Part shown: one piece after another, positions 23,204 to 33,316 of the stretch
Position numbering within the stretch: position 1 is the stretch's first letter
Layout: the number at the start of each line of letters is the position of its first letter
Assembly: GCA_902475025.1 (NCBI GenBank)
Contig: CABRXX010000014.1
Location: 1-56,820 of the forward strand
Direction: 5' to 3'
Source of the DNA: Merdiplasma sp905207905
GTDB lineage: Bacteria > Bacillota > Clostridia > Lachnospirales > Lachnospiraceae
Length of the DNA stretch: 56,820 bases
Translations under genes and position numbers: made by a program
Notes under the pieces: generated by a model
Database searches by the model: none
Seen by the model: the letters and a program-made list of their open reading frames with translations, nothing else
Told to the model about the DNA's origin: nothing

Positions 23204-25063
23204 GTGCAGCCCAGGGTATCAGTGATCATAAGGGACTGCCAGGGAGCAGAGCAGGCGGAAGCATGCCTGAAGACAATCCTTGGCCAGTCGGAAAAAAGTA
23301 TGGAGTTGTTGTGCCTGGAGAGGACCTCCCATGAGGAGGCTGTCAAAGTCTTTCAGGAATATGCAAAAAAGGATCCCAGAGTGCACAGTGTTGCTTCCCG
23401 GAGTGAAACGGCAGGAGCGGTGGAAAAATCATCCCCTGTGGTTCAGGGGAAATATGTTTATTTGCCAGAAGCTTCTTATAGAATAGAGACAGATTTTCTG
23501 GAACGGGCGGTTTTGGCCCTGGAAAGAGACCGGGCCGAGGTGGCTTTGGTGGGAGAGCGACGAAAAAGTTTGCCTCCCTACACGCCGTTTCGTCACTGGC
23601 AGATCGCAGAGAGCGTATTTCGGGCTGTGACGCCCTGGCTGTTTCGAAAAGTATTTTCCGCAGATTTTCTGCAGAGACAGGGACTGCTGGAGCAGATACT
23701 GAATGGGAAGGAAGTGTCCTGGATTTCCTATCAGGCAGTTTTGCTGGCAGCAGGTCTTACCTGGGTGGATGAGAAAGACCTGGAGGGTAATCAGAAGGAG
23801 GAGGGAAATCTGCCTTTAGAAAACGATTATTCCGGGGAGGCAGACCTTGTTTCCCAGCTTTTTTCTCTTCAGTCTTTTCTGCAGCAGCAGGATCTCTATG
23901 AGGCGCTGGAGCGGGATTTTGTCAATTATGCCATGGAAGTATGCCGTCAAAGGCTGGAGGTTCTTTCCGGAAAAACACAGAGGGAATTTTATGAATATCT
24001 GAAGCGGGAGGGGCTTTTTAGGTTGAGAGCCCTGGGACGGGATGCGGAATATTTTTATGAAGAAGAGACTGATATCTGGATCCGGCAGATGCAGGAGTAT
24101 GAGTTTTTGGAATATCGAACCAAAATTTCCGTGGTGATTCCGGTACACAATGCAAAAAAATATATCCGCCAATGCCTGGACAGTATTTTAGAGAAACAGG
24201 ACATCAGTCTGGAGGTCATCTGTGTAGATGACTGTTCTACAGATGAGACGCCCAAGATTCTGAGGGAATATGAAACCAAGTATCCCAATTTTAAGTATCT
24301 GCGCAATGAAACCAACTTGTTTGCAGGAGCCTCCAGAAACCGGGGGTTATTGGAGGCGACAGGCCAGTATGTGCATTTTCTTGACGCAGACGATTATGTG
24401 ATAGAAGGAGCTTATAAAAAGTTGTACTCCATTGCAGCCAGATATCAGCTGGACTGGCTGAAGACTACAGCGGAGGGCTTTGATGATCATACCGGGGAGA
24501 TGGTGGATAATGGCCTTTATGCACTGAGAGGCTTTAATAAATCGATGGATGAAACTTTGCTGGACTTTCACCAGTTTCCCAGGAAGTTTTTTGATATTGC
24601 AGTAGTGCCCTGGAACGGAATCTACCGCAGGAAGTTTCTTCTGGAGGAGAATATCCGGTTTAATCACCTCTTCTGCGTCAACGATCGTTCCTTTTATATG
24701 ACCATCTGTATAAAAGGACGCAGGATGATGGTCACAAGGGAAAAAATCGTAAGACACAGAGTAAATATCAGTGATTCCTTAGTCGGCAAGCGGGCAAAGC
24801 ATTTTGACTGTCAGTTTGCTTCCTACTGGATTATGAAGCAGATCTGTGATGAAAATCAGGTGAATGATCAGGTTCGGTTTGAGATTTTGGAGCATGAGCT
24901 GTATGATCTGTTTTCCTGGTACCGGAAGTTTTTGGATCAGGGGCAGATCACCCCGGAACTTGAGCAGGAGATGGGGGCGTTTGTCCGCAAGCTGGATATT
25001 CCCTATTTTGAAAGCCATGGAGAAAAGAGCAGATGGCTTGTGAATCGGGAACTGGTACAATGA
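23204..25063 (+). CDS. Tandem glycosyltransferase family 2 protein with a degenerate first domain
   Basis: A 619-residue cytoplasmic protein starting at GTG (23204) with TAGGAGG 8 nt upstream. The second domain (about residues 305-560) is a clear GT2 enzyme: ISVVIPVHNAKKYIRQCLDSIL, VDDCSTDETPKIL and the metal-binding HFLDADDYV. The first part (residues 1-120) keeps the GT-A start (RVSVIIRDCQGAEQAEACLKTIL) and a nucleotide-binding-like layout but has lost the DxD motif, so it is probably structural or regulatory. It would add a sugar to the growing module 1 glycan. Donor and linkage are not predictable. It begins 26 bp after the dehydrogenase gene. Confidence 0.87.
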   Translation: MQPRVSVIIRDCQGAEQAEACLKTILGQSEKSMELLCLERTSHEEAVKVFQEYAKKDPRVHSVASRSETAGAVEKSSPVVQGKYVYLPEASYRIETDFLERAVLALERDRAEVALVGERRKSLPPYTPFRHWQIAESVFRAVTPWLFRKVFSADFLQRQGLLEQILNGKEVSWISYQAVLLAAGLTWVDEKDLEGNQKEEGNLPLENDYSGEADLVSQLFSLQSFLQQQDLYEALERDFVNYAMEVCRQRLEVLSGKTQREFYEYLKREGLFRLRALGRDAEYFYEEETDIWIRQMQEYEFLEYRTKISVVIPVHNAKKYIRQCLDSILEKQDISLEVICVDDCSTDETPKILREYETKYPNFKYLRNETNLFAGASRNRGLLEATGQYVHFLDADDYVIEGAYKKLYSIAARYQLDWLKTTAEGFDDHTGEMVDNGLYALRGFNKSMDETLLDFHQFPRKFFDIAVVPWNGIYRRKFLLEENIRFNHLFCVNDRSFYMTICIKGRRMMVTREKIVRHRVNISDSLVGKRAKHFDCQFASYWIMKQICDENQVNDQVRFEILEHELYDLFSWYRKFLDQGQITPELEQEMGAFVRKLDIPYFESHGEKSRWLVNRELVQ

Positions 25064-25172
25064 ATATCAATTAACTGTCCTATTCTACGAGTGGACGTAT
25101 AGGTTTGTCAGAGTGAAGAGTGCAGGCAGGGATGGCAGACTGAACCAAAACCATAAGAAAAAGGAGAAGGAA

Positions 25173-26282
25173 ATGGCAAAGGTATCCATTATTATACCCA
25201 CATATAATGTAGAAGCATATCTGGTGGAATGTATGGAGAGCGTGGTGCGTCAGACGCTGAAGGATGTGGAGATCATCTGCATCAACGATGGTTCTACAGA
25301 CGGCTCTCTGAAGATTTTGCAGAGTTATGCGAAAAAAGATGAGCGCATCGTAATTGTGGACAAGGAAAATGGCGGTTATGGCATGGCCATGAATATTGGC
25401 ATTGAGCGGGCCACAGGAGAATATATCGGAATCGTGGAGCCGGACGATTTTGTTCCCCTTTCCATGTATGAGGACTTGTATGAGATTGCCAGCAAAAATC
25501 AGCTGGATTTTGTAAAGGCAGATTTCTATCGGTTTGTAAGGGAGCAGGAGACAGGAAATATGGAGCTGACCTATTTCCATTTATCTCAAAAATCGGAGGA
25601 TTATAATACGGTATTTGATCCCAGCCAGACACCGGAGGCGGTGCGGTATATTATGAATACCTGGAGCGGTATTTACCGCAGGGAGTTTTTGCTGGAGAAC
25701 CGGATCCGCCATCATGAGACGCCGGGAGCTTCTTTCCAGGATAATGGATTTTATTTTCAGACCTTTATCTATGGAAAGCGGGCCATGATCGTGGATCGTC
25801 CCTACTACATGAATCGCAGGGATAATCCCAATTCTTCCGTACACAACAGGGAGAAGGTATACTGCATGAATCAGGAGTATGATTATATCCGGGAGATTCT
25901 GCTTCAGGATAAAGAGATCTGGAACCGGTTTAAATATGTGTATTGGATGAAGAAGGCCTCCAATTACCTGGCAACCGTCAGGCGGATCGGCGATGAGTAT
26001 AAGCGGGAATATCTGCTTCGGTTTTCAGAGGAGTTCCGTCGGGCTAAGGAGTGTAATGAGCTGCGGAAATCTGTATTTACAGAGCCTATGTGGCAGGAAG
26101 TGCAGTATATTATGAATGATCCGGAAGGGTACTGGAATCGCCGCTGTGATCAGACCGGCGTACTGCAGCTGGAGAAGGACAGCAGAGAATTGAAAAAAGT
26201 GAAGGAATCCACCACCTATCGGGTGGGAAGGATGGTCATGTATCTGCCTATCAAGATAAAAAAAATGCTGAAGGGCAAATAA
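25173..26282 (+). CDS. Glycosyltransferase family 2
   Basis: A 369-residue GT2 enzyme. The start at 25173 has AAGGAG 7 nt upstream and puts the protein directly at MAKVSIIIPTYNVEAYLVECMESVV. Motifs: INDGSTDGSLKIL, ENGGYGMAMNIGIERATGEYIGIVEPDDFV (the metal motif is EPDD rather than DSDD), and YRREFLLEN in the acceptor half. The C-terminal segment (STTYRVGRMVMYLPIKIKKMLKGK) is the basic amphipathic tail common in this family and may hold it at the membrane. An in-frame ATG at 25113 exists but lacks homology support. It lies in the contiguous module 1 transcript. Confidence 0.88.
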   Translation: MAKVSIIIPTYNVEAYLVECMESVVRQTLKDVEIICINDGSTDGSLKILQSYAKKDERIVIVDKENGGYGMAMNIGIERATGEYIGIVEPDDFVPLSMYEDLYEIASKNQLDFVKADFYRFVREQETGNMELTYFHLSQKSEDYNTVFDPSQTPEAVRYIMNTWSGIYRREFLLENRIRHHETPGASFQDNGFYFQTFIYGKRAMIVDRPYYMNRRDNPNSSVHNREKVYCMNQEYDYIREILLQDKEIWNRFKYVYWMKKASNYLATVRRIGDEYKREYLLRFSEEFRRAKECNELRKSVFTEPMWQEVQYIMNDPEGYWNRRCDQTGVLQLEKDSRELKKVKESTTYRVGRMVMYLPIKIKKMLKGK

Positions 26283-26315
26283 AATCAAGGGAATTACAAA
26301 GGAGAGGGAGAAGAA

Positions 26316-28499
26316 ATGGTAAAGGTTTCTGTGATTGTTCCGGTATTTAATGCAGAAGAATATTTAGGGCAGTGTCTGGACAGTCTGCTTCATCAGACAT
26401 TGGAGGAGATAGAGATTATCTGTGTGGATGACGGTTCCACAGACAGTTCTCTGGAAATTCTGCATCAGTATGGGGAAAAAGACAACCGGATCCAAGTGCT
26501 GACCCAGCATAACTCCTATGCCGGAGCAGCCAGAAATCTGGGATTGAAGGCAGCGGTGGGAGAATATCTGATGTTTCTGGATTCAGATGACTTTTTTGAA
26601 TCGGAAATGCTTCAGGTACTGTATGAGCAGTGCATTCAGGATCAGGCGGATGTGTGCGTGTGCGGAGGCAGGATCTATGATCAGTCTACAGATACCTTCA
26701 AAGATGCCCCTCATTACCTGAATTTGCGGCACGTTCCGGAAAAGAGACCTTTTTCTTCCGAAGAGATTGCAAGCTATATTTTTAATTTTGTACAGCCGGC
26801 TCCTTGGACAAAGCTCTTTCGCAGAGAATTTGTTGTGCAAGAGGGGATTGAATTTCAGGTGCTTCCAAGAACCAACGATCTGTTTTTCGTGTACACGGCC
26901 CTGGCCTGTGCCAAAAGAATCACAGTGGCAGATCGGGTGCTGGTGAATTACCGGATCGGAAATGCCAACAGCCTGCAGACCACCAATTTCCGTTCTCCCT
27001 TTGATTTTTATAAGGCTCTGTCTGCCCTCCAGCAGGAACTGAAACGCAGGGGGATTTTTGAGACCTTTGAAAAGAGCTTCTGTAACCGGGCGCTGGACAC
27101 GGCGATCTATAACCTGAATAAGGCCAGTACCAGGGAAAGCTTTTTTCTTATACGGGAGCGGATGCGCAATTCCATGTTTTGTGATCTGGGACTTTTGCAC
27201 CACACAGACGGCTATTACTACAGCAGACGCAATTGTCAGATGATGCGGGAGGTCATGGATAAGGGTACGGAGGCTGCCTGGAGAGAGAGAAACAAGGACA
27301 GAGAGCCAGCACCTCTTCAGGAGCTTTTATTTTGGAAGAATCCTCTGGAGGAGGACTGGCTGCTTGGCAGTAAGAAAGTGTCGGTGATCATACCGGTATA
27401 CAATGTACAGGAATACCTTCGGGAATGCCTGGATTCTGTGGTGAGACAGACCTTAAAAGAAATCGAGATCATCTGTGTGGATGATGGTTCCACAGATGAA
27501 TCCTTAAAGATTTTAAGAGAGTACGAAGGCCGGGATCTGCGGGTAAAAGTGATACAGAAAGAGAACGGAGGACTTTCCTCCGCAAGGAATGCAGGAATGC
27601 AGGCTGCTGCTGGAGAGTATGTGTATTTCCTGGACAGCGATGATTATCTGGATCTTCAGGCTCTGGAATTTCTTTACAGTGAGGCCCGGGCAGCGGATCT
27701 GGATCAACTGTTTTTCAGTGCAGAAGTATTTTATGATTCTGCAGAAATGAAGCAGGCTCATGGCGGTTATGACAGCTATTATTCCAGAAAAGAATCCTAT
27801 TCCGGGATTTTTACAGGAAAAGAACTGTTTGCACGGATGGTATGGAACAATGAATTTCGGCCATCTGCCTGCCTTCAGATCAATAAGCGCAGCTTTTTGC
27901 AGGAGAATCACCTGCAGTTTAAAGAGGGGCTGATCCACGAGGATCATTTGTTCACCATGGAGGCCATGGCATTGAGCCGCCGAAGCGCCTACGCTAATAT
28001 CAATCTGTACAAGCGCAGGCTCCGGGAGGCTTCTATTATGACAGGGACAAAGGAGTTCCGTCGGGCCTATTCCTTTTTTACTATCTATCGGGAGATGGAG
28101 CAGTTTATTTTGAGGCATCAGCTGAATCAAGATGAAGCCTACGGAAAGGCACTGCGCAAACAACTGCGTTTTCTGGTAGACTACGGGCAAAACCTTTTGA
28201 AAAATGTGGATGAAGAGCTGATCCATGAGGAACTGGATAAACTTCCCATAAAAGACAGCTTAGATTTTTATATGATGATCTGCTTTGGCACAGAGCTGAA
28301 AAAAAGGATGCATAGTCTGCAGCGGGATGCTGGTGGAAGAAGAGGCAACCTGAAAAAAGAGCTGGAGGCAGAGCAAAAGCGCAGCAAGCGTTTAGAGAAG
28401 GAAAGAAATGAGGCCCAGAAAAAAGCGAAGGAGCTTTGGGCGCATCGGTCATTCACACGAAAGATAGGCGGGAAGATAAAACGCTTGATAAAGGGATAG
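26316..28499 (+). CDS. Twin-domain glycosyltransferase family 2 with C-terminal coiled coil
   Basis: A 727-residue protein with two complete GT-A domains. Domain 1 (residues 1 to about 250): VKVSVIVPVFNAEEYLGQCLDSLL, VDDGSTDSSLEIL, MFLDSDDFFE. Domain 2 (from about 350): KKVSVIIPVYNVQEYLRECLDSVV, VDDGSTDESLKIL, YFLDSDDYLD. Both retain the nucleotide and metal motifs, so it may transfer two sugars or the same sugar twice, as in bifunctional capsule synthases. The end is a charged coiled coil (about residues 675-712) and a basic tail (GGKIKRLIKG). The ribosome binding site AGGAGAGGGAG precedes the ATG. Confidence 0.88.
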   Translation: MVKVSVIVPVFNAEEYLGQCLDSLLHQTLEEIEIICVDDGSTDSSLEILHQYGEKDNRIQVLTQHNSYAGAARNLGLKAAVGEYLMFLDSDDFFESEMLQVLYEQCIQDQADVCVCGGRIYDQSTDTFKDAPHYLNLRHVPEKRPFSSEEIASYIFNFVQPAPWTKLFRREFVVQEGIEFQVLPRTNDLFFVYTALACAKRITVADRVLVNYRIGNANSLQTTNFRSPFDFYKALSALQQELKRRGIFETFEKSFCNRALDTAIYNLNKASTRESFFLIRERMRNSMFCDLGLLHHTDGYYYSRRNCQMMREVMDKGTEAAWRERNKDREPAPLQELLFWKNPLEEDWLLGSKKVSVIIPVYNVQEYLRECLDSVVRQTLKEIEIICVDDGSTDESLKILREYEGRDLRVKVIQKENGGLSSARNAGMQAAAGEYVYFLDSDDYLDLQALEFLYSEARAADLDQLFFSAEVFYDSAEMKQAHGGYDSYYSRKESYSGIFTGKELFARMVWNNEFRPSACLQINKRSFLQENHLQFKEGLIHEDHLFTMEAMALSRRSAYANINLYKRRLREASIMTGTKEFRRAYSFFTIYREMEQFILRHQLNQDEAYGKALRKQLRFLVDYGQNLLKNVDEELIHEELDKLPIKDSLDFYMMICFGTELKKRMHSLQRDAGGRRGNLKKELEAEQKRSKRLEKERNEAQKKAKELWAHRSFTRKIGGKIKRLIKG

Positions 28500-28559
28500 A
28501 CAATCAGAGGGCAATATTATAAAACAAAACCGGAGTTTTTGGTAGACAGAGGAGACAGA

Positions 28560-29858
28560 ATGATGGGAAAATGCAGTGCATTGCAGAGGATTTGGAAGAT
28601 GCTGCTGATTTTGGCAGCAGGGATCCTGGCAGGAACTTTTTTGCTTCTGGGAGTTTATCTGCTTCCCACAGAGCCCATCAACCGGCATGTGGAAGCATCT
28701 GTTCCCTTATTTCAGAAAGAGGGTACATATCCAAATGTGACACCTTACTGTGCAAGCCGATTGGATAACTGGACCGATTCCATTATGCTGCTGACGGCAG
28801 CGTATGAAGGGCCGGAAGGTCTGTTGGATCGGGCGATGGGCTCCTATTATAAAAGAACAGAGGGGTTAAATCCTCAAGAATCTTTAGTGAGTCAGTATGG
28901 GGAGAATGGGAAGGACCCCGAAGATACCTATGTAATCAGTTACGGAAGATACTGGCATGGGTATCTGGTATTTTTAAAACCTCTGCTCCTCTTTTTCGAT
29001 TACGGCGGAATCCGCATGGTGAATCTCCTTCTTCAGACCGGAGTGAATCTTTATCTGATGTTTCTTTTATACCGAAAGAATCAGAAACGGTACATTTTTC
29101 CCTATGTGCTTACCGTGCTGCTTTTAATGCCCCTGACGACTGCCTGGTCTTTGCAGTTTTCTTCTGTATTTTATCTGTTTGCCGCTGGACTGATTGTGAT
29201 GATAAGATATCAGGATCAATGGAAGAGAGGGGAACCGTATTTTTATTATTTTTTGATTTTGGGAATGCTTACCAGCTATTTTGATTTTCTTACCTATCCG
29301 CTGGCAACTTTCGGCATCCCGGCTGTGATGTATGTGTGTCTGAACCGGGAAGCTTTGAAAACCGAGATCTTTAAGGGGATTGGTTTTGGGCTTTCCTGGG
29401 CAATGGGTTATGTGGGGATGTGGGCCGGAAAATGGCTGATCGGAAGTTTGTTTACTGGTTCTGACCTGGTCAGTGATGCCATGAATTCTGTATCCATCCG
29501 TACCTCAGGAGGTTCTGAGGAGGTGGCATTTTCTACACTGGAAATGCTTGGGAAGAATGTAACTACTTTTTTGGATAATCCCCTGATCTGGGTGGGTTTC
29601 TTCTTTATCTTGCTGCTTCTGATCCTGGGGCTAATTAAAGGAGACAGAAGAACGCTGAGAAGAGATCTGATTGTGTTTGGAGGCATCAGCCTGCTTCCTT
29701 TTATCTGGTATCTGGGAACCGGAAATCACTCCTATATGCATTTCTGGTTTACTTATAAGGAACTTTGTATCACAGCTTTTGCCTGGTTGTGCCTGGCGGT
29801 ACACTGGCTCCCGGGAAAGGGAGCGGCAGAAAGGTTTGGGAAAGGAGTTAAGCGATGA
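28560..29858 (+). CDS. Polytopic membrane protein of unknown function, possibly GT-C like
   Basis: A 432-residue membrane protein. Start ATG 28560 has GGAG 6 nt upstream. An N-terminal helix (MLLILAAGILAGTFLLLGVYLL) is followed by an extracytoplasmic region of about 120 residues containing DNWTDSIML and SYGRYWHGYLVFLKPLLLFFD, then about nine hydrophobic helices. One helix followed by a conserved acidic loop before a long multi-helix part is reminiscent of lipid-phosphate-sugar-dependent GT-C enzymes or polysaccharide ligases, but I recognise no named domain. It overlaps the next glycosyltransferase by 4 bp, so the two are co-translated. Confidence 0.65.
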   Translation: MMGKCSALQRIWKMLLILAAGILAGTFLLLGVYLLPTEPINRHVEASVPLFQKEGTYPNVTPYCASRLDNWTDSIMLLTAAYEGPEGLLDRAMGSYYKRTEGLNPQESLVSQYGENGKDPEDTYVISYGRYWHGYLVFLKPLLLFFDYGGIRMVNLLLQTGVNLYLMFLLYRKNQKRYIFPYVLTVLLLMPLTTAWSLQFSSVFYLFAAGLIVMIRYQDQWKRGEPYFYYFLILGMLTSYFDFLTYPLATFGIPAVMYVCLNREALKTEIFKGIGFGLSWAMGYVGMWAGKWLIGSLFTGSDLVSDAMNSVSIRTSGGSEEVAFSTLEMLGKNVTTFLDNPLIWVGFFFILLLLILGLIKGDRRTLRRDLIVFGGISLLPFIWYLGTGNHSYMHFWFTYKELCITAFAWLCLAVHWLPGKGAAERFGKGVKR

Positions 29859-31189
29859 GCCTGCTATCAAAGATCAAACGGCTTTTAAGGAGGATTGTTC
29901 CGGGAAGCCGTACCTATACAGATAAGAAGTTTAAGGATCAGAGAATGGATCTGTCCAGAATGATGGATCAGAAGCTGGCAGTTCTGGATCAAAAGATGGA
30001 AAAGAACCAGGAGGAGATTTTGGAAAACCTCCGGGAGTTGTTAAAAGAGCAGGAGCGGATTATGAACCGCCAGCAGCATTTTTTTGATCAGGAACGCCGT
30101 ATGTTTAATGAGCTTGGCAAAAATGACAGGGAGCTGTTAAAAAATGGAAATCAATTAAAACAGTACATTGGCCAGGAGTTTACCAGACGGGATGAATGGG
30201 GAAAACTGGGAGCCCAGCTTCGAAGAGAAGCGAAGGGGCGTCAGGTTTGGGTCATCAAATGTCCGGCGCCGGAGAATGAGACAAAGGTGCGCTGGGGCGA
30301 CTATCCTTTTGCACTGGCTTTGAAACGATGCCTGGAGGAATTGGGCTGTTATGTGCTGGTAGATGCGAAAGAGGACTGGGGCTGTGAGGAAGGTGCAGAT
30401 GTGGTTCTGGTGCTAAGAGGCATCCATTTTTACCGACCGGATCGGAGAAATACTTCCTGCCTGTATGTCATGTGGAACATCAGCCATCCGGATCTGGTGA
30501 CGGAGGAGGAGTACCAGCTTTATGATGTGGTATGCGTCGGCTCCAGACATTATGCAAAGCAGCTTCAAAAGAAGCTGTCTGTTCCAGTGGTTCCGCTGCT
30601 GCAGTGTACGGATACATCAGTATTTTATCCTTCCAGGGAAGAACCTTCTGAATTTGATCAGGAGTATATTTTTATCGGCAATTCCAGAGGAGTTGCCCGA
30701 AACTGCGTAATGTGGGCTGTGGAGGATCAGCTTCCCCTTACCATGTGGGGCGGAGGATGGAACAGCATTTTAAAAGATCATATGGATTTGATCAAGGCTC
30801 CGTTTATAGAAAACAGCCTCATACCGGAACTCTATCGAAATGCTAAGGTGACCTTAAACGACCACTGGCAGGATATGCTGGAAAAGCAGTTTGTCAACAA
30901 CCGTATTTTTGATGCTTTGGCCTGCGGACTGCCTGTTATTTCCGATACCTGTGAGGAGCTTCGGGAGATTTTCCCGGAGGCGGTGCTCCATTATGAGACA
31001 CGAGAGGAATTTGAGAACTGCGTAAAACGCATCGAGACGGATTACGAAGGGGTGCGGGCGAAGGTAAGAGAGCAGTGGCCCCTGATCCAGAGAGAGTATT
31101 CCTTTGAGGCCAGGGCCAGACAGCTTTTGGAGCTGGTAAAGAAGTATGGTTCTCGGGAAAGCAGGGATGAAAAAGCAGGATGTCTGTAG
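29855..31189 (+). CDS. GT-B glycosyltransferase (CgeB-like) with N-terminal coiled coil
   Basis: A 444-residue protein. Residues about 20-130 are a long charged coiled coil (DQKLAVLDQKMEKNQEEILENL and on). From residue 130 it resembles CgeB/Glyco_trans_1_2 family transferases: a Rossmann-like half with WVIKCPAPENETKVRWGDYPFALALK, then the C-terminal donor-binding half with YIFIGNSRG, MWGGGW and the FVNNRIFDALACGLPVISD motif whose conserved acidic residue would contact the nucleotide sugar. It starts within the upstream stop (ATGA). The coiled coil may tether it to partner transferases or the membrane. Confidence 0.82.
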   Translation: MSLLSKIKRLLRRIVPGSRTYTDKKFKDQRMDLSRMMDQKLAVLDQKMEKNQEEILENLRELLKEQERIMNRQQHFFDQERRMFNELGKNDRELLKNGNQLKQYIGQEFTRRDEWGKLGAQLRREAKGRQVWVIKCPAPENETKVRWGDYPFALALKRCLEELGCYVLVDAKEDWGCEEGADVVLVLRGIHFYRPDRRNTSCLYVMWNISHPDLVTEEEYQLYDVVCVGSRHYAKQLQKKLSVPVVPLLQCTDTSVFYPSREEPSEFDQEYIFIGNSRGVARNCVMWAVEDQLPLTMWGGGWNSILKDHMDLIKAPFIENSLIPELYRNAKVTLNDHWQDMLEKQFVNNRIFDALACGLPVISDTCEELREIFPEAVLHYETREEFENCVKRIETDYEGVRAKVREQWPLIQREYSFEARARQLLELVKKYGSRESRDEKAGCL

Positions 31190-31239
31190 GGGCAGACGGA
31201 TCCCGGATGCGCAAAGGAAGATCAGTTAGGAGGAATACG

Positions 31240-33159
31240 TTGAAACTGTCAGATACATTAAAAAAACACAAGAGAATATTGGCAGCGCTGATGATCTTTC
31301 TTCTGGTGACAGGAATCGAATTAGGATTTAATTATCCCTCCATAAAAGATGGATATGACTGGTTGGATATCAGTGGCACGATGGGGATTACGACTCTGGA
31401 GGATCGGGAATGGTATGAATTTTTGCTTCTATCAGAGGAGGGGCTGTATATTAAGCAGCTGCGTGTCCAAGGACTGTTTCGGAGCGGAGCGGATTACCAG
31501 ATCGAGACAGTGGAGAAAAACGGGTTTGGAAAAGAAGAGACGCATACGTATTCGGATCACCTTTCCTTTTGGAATACAGAGTTTTACACCAATTTAGGAA
31601 AAACCGTGACTTCATTAAAAATCCGCATTCCCGTAAGCTGCCTGGAGGAGGGGGAAGTCCCCAGTGTGTCTGTGAGCAATCAGTTTGAACTGAATAAATA
31701 CCGAATCTTTTTCTTTGCGGCAGTATTTCTTCTGCTCTATTGTATTATTTGGGAGGAGTTTTTTCGCAGAAAGCTGGAGTGGTACTTTGCGTTGTATGCT
31801 CTGATATTCGGCTGTTTTCTTATTAGCAGTGGGCAGACCCAGATCAATTCCTGGGATGAGGAGGTTCACTTTAGAGATACCTTCCGCATGGCCAGCGGCA
31901 GAGTCGTGGAATGGAATGAGGCAACGGATGTTATTGTAAATGCCAGTATGATGAAGTGCAATACAAAGACAGAGTACGCCTGGCTGCGAAAGGTAATGGA
32001 TGAAAAAGGTTTGGTGACTACTTATGTGGAAACCCAGCAGGGAACTATTTTTTCTTATTCCCCCCTGCCGTATTTGCCGTCCGCTTTGTTTTTAAAGGCG
32101 GGCATTCTCCTTCGTCTGCCTTTTACCCAGCAGTTTATGCTGGGTAAGATGGGAAATCTTCTGGCGTACATTTTTTTGATGTTCTGGGCGATTCGTCTGG
32201 CGAAGCGCAGAAAACTTTTTTTAACCTTTATAGCAATGATGCCTACCTGTCTGTTTCTTGCAGGTTCTTATACCTATGACAGCGTAGGATTTGCCTGTGT
32301 GACTTTTGCCTGTGTTCTTTGGGCGAATGAAGTCTTCACAGAACAGAGGGAGTGCAGGCGGGGGCCGGTGCTTCTGTCCCTGTTTCTCTTTGCAGTGGGC
32401 TGTTCGGCAAAGATTATTTATATGCCTCTGGCATTGGCAGTGATACTGATGCCTCAGCTGAAAGTAAAACAAAAAAGGCATAGAGTTGTTCTTGGAGCGG
32501 GGATACTGGCAGTTTGCATAATTGTGATGCTGACCTTTTTAGGGCCGATTTTGGCAAATCTGGTAAATGGAACATTGAACTTTTCCGATCCCCGGGGTGG
32601 AGATACCAGTATGATGGGGCAGCTTCTGTCCATGGAGCAGCATATTGGAGAAAGCATAAAAGTGCTTGTCCGGGACATTTTCCGTCTGGACAATTTCCGA
32701 AATTCCGGAGATCCGGCATTGAATAACTTCTTCTTTGGAAATCTGATGTTCCTGAACTACTATCGCCTGGGTGTTATGGCAGATAAGTGGTGTATTCTAT
32801 TACTTCCTGTGCTGACGATACTTTTGCTGTATCGCGATGAAGATTCGGAAAAGGGAACGGTTATGCGCACTGTAAAGAAGAGTCAGATTTTGTTTGTAGC
32901 TGGACTGATTGGGCTGGTAGTGGTTTTGATTTGGCTCAGTATGTATCTGGCCTTTACTCCAGTGGGGGAGGATCGGATCCTGGGAGTCCAGCCCAGATAC
33001 TATCTGCCGCTGCTGTATCTTGCGTCCCTGCTGATACAGAATAAAAAGGTGTTTGTACAGATCTCAAGGAAGGCGGTAATAAGGTTAAGCCTGGGAACTG
33101 CTCTGGTATTTGAAACAGTTTCTATATTTGATTTTTTGTTGAAAAACCGTCTGTTTTAG
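31240..33159 (+). CDS. DUF2142 family membrane protein
   Basis: A 639-residue polytopic membrane protein of the DUF2142 family, recognised from the arrangement of one N-terminal helix, an extracytoplasmic beta-rich region, and a multi-helix body with WDEEVHFRDTFRMASG, FSYSPLPYLPSALF and a late TPVGEDRILGVQPRYYLPLLYL. Members occur in surface-polysaccharide loci and look like GT-C transferases using lipid-linked sugars; activity is unproven. The TTG at 31240 is preferred as start because a perfect AGGAGG lies 6 nt upstream; ATG codons at 31180 and 31207 in the same frame are alternatives and would overlap the previous gene. Confidence 0.8.
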   Translation: MKLSDTLKKHKRILAALMIFLLVTGIELGFNYPSIKDGYDWLDISGTMGITTLEDREWYEFLLLSEEGLYIKQLRVQGLFRSGADYQIETVEKNGFGKEETHTYSDHLSFWNTEFYTNLGKTVTSLKIRIPVSCLEEGEVPSVSVSNQFELNKYRIFFFAAVFLLLYCIIWEEFFRRKLEWYFALYALIFGCFLISSGQTQINSWDEEVHFRDTFRMASGRVVEWNEATDVIVNASMMKCNTKTEYAWLRKVMDEKGLVTTYVETQQGTIFSYSPLPYLPSALFLKAGILLRLPFTQQFMLGKMGNLLAYIFLMFWAIRLAKRRKLFLTFIAMMPTCLFLAGSYTYDSVGFACVTFACVLWANEVFTEQRECRRGPVLLSLFLFAVGCSAKIIYMPLALAVILMPQLKVKQKRHRVVLGAGILAVCIIVMLTFLGPILANLVNGTLNFSDPRGGDTSMMGQLLSMEQHIGESIKVLVRDIFRLDNFRNSGDPALNNFFFGNLMFLNYYRLGVMADKWCILLLPVLTILLLYRDEDSEKGTVMRTVKKSQILFVAGLIGLVVVLIWLSMYLAFTPVGEDRILGVQPRYYLPLLYLASLLIQNKKVFVQISRKAVIRLSLGTALVFETVSIFDFLLKNRLF

Positions 33160-33316
33160 GATAGAATTGAGTGAAATATCAGAAACGTTTTTTCAGACAG
33201 GCATATAGCAGTTTTTTGAATATCTGCCATATGGTCGCGTGTGCGTAAATAGGTAGAGGATTTTTTCGTAGGATCAGCAAAAGAGGAAAAATCCTGTCTA
33301 ATTCAGGAGGAATATT

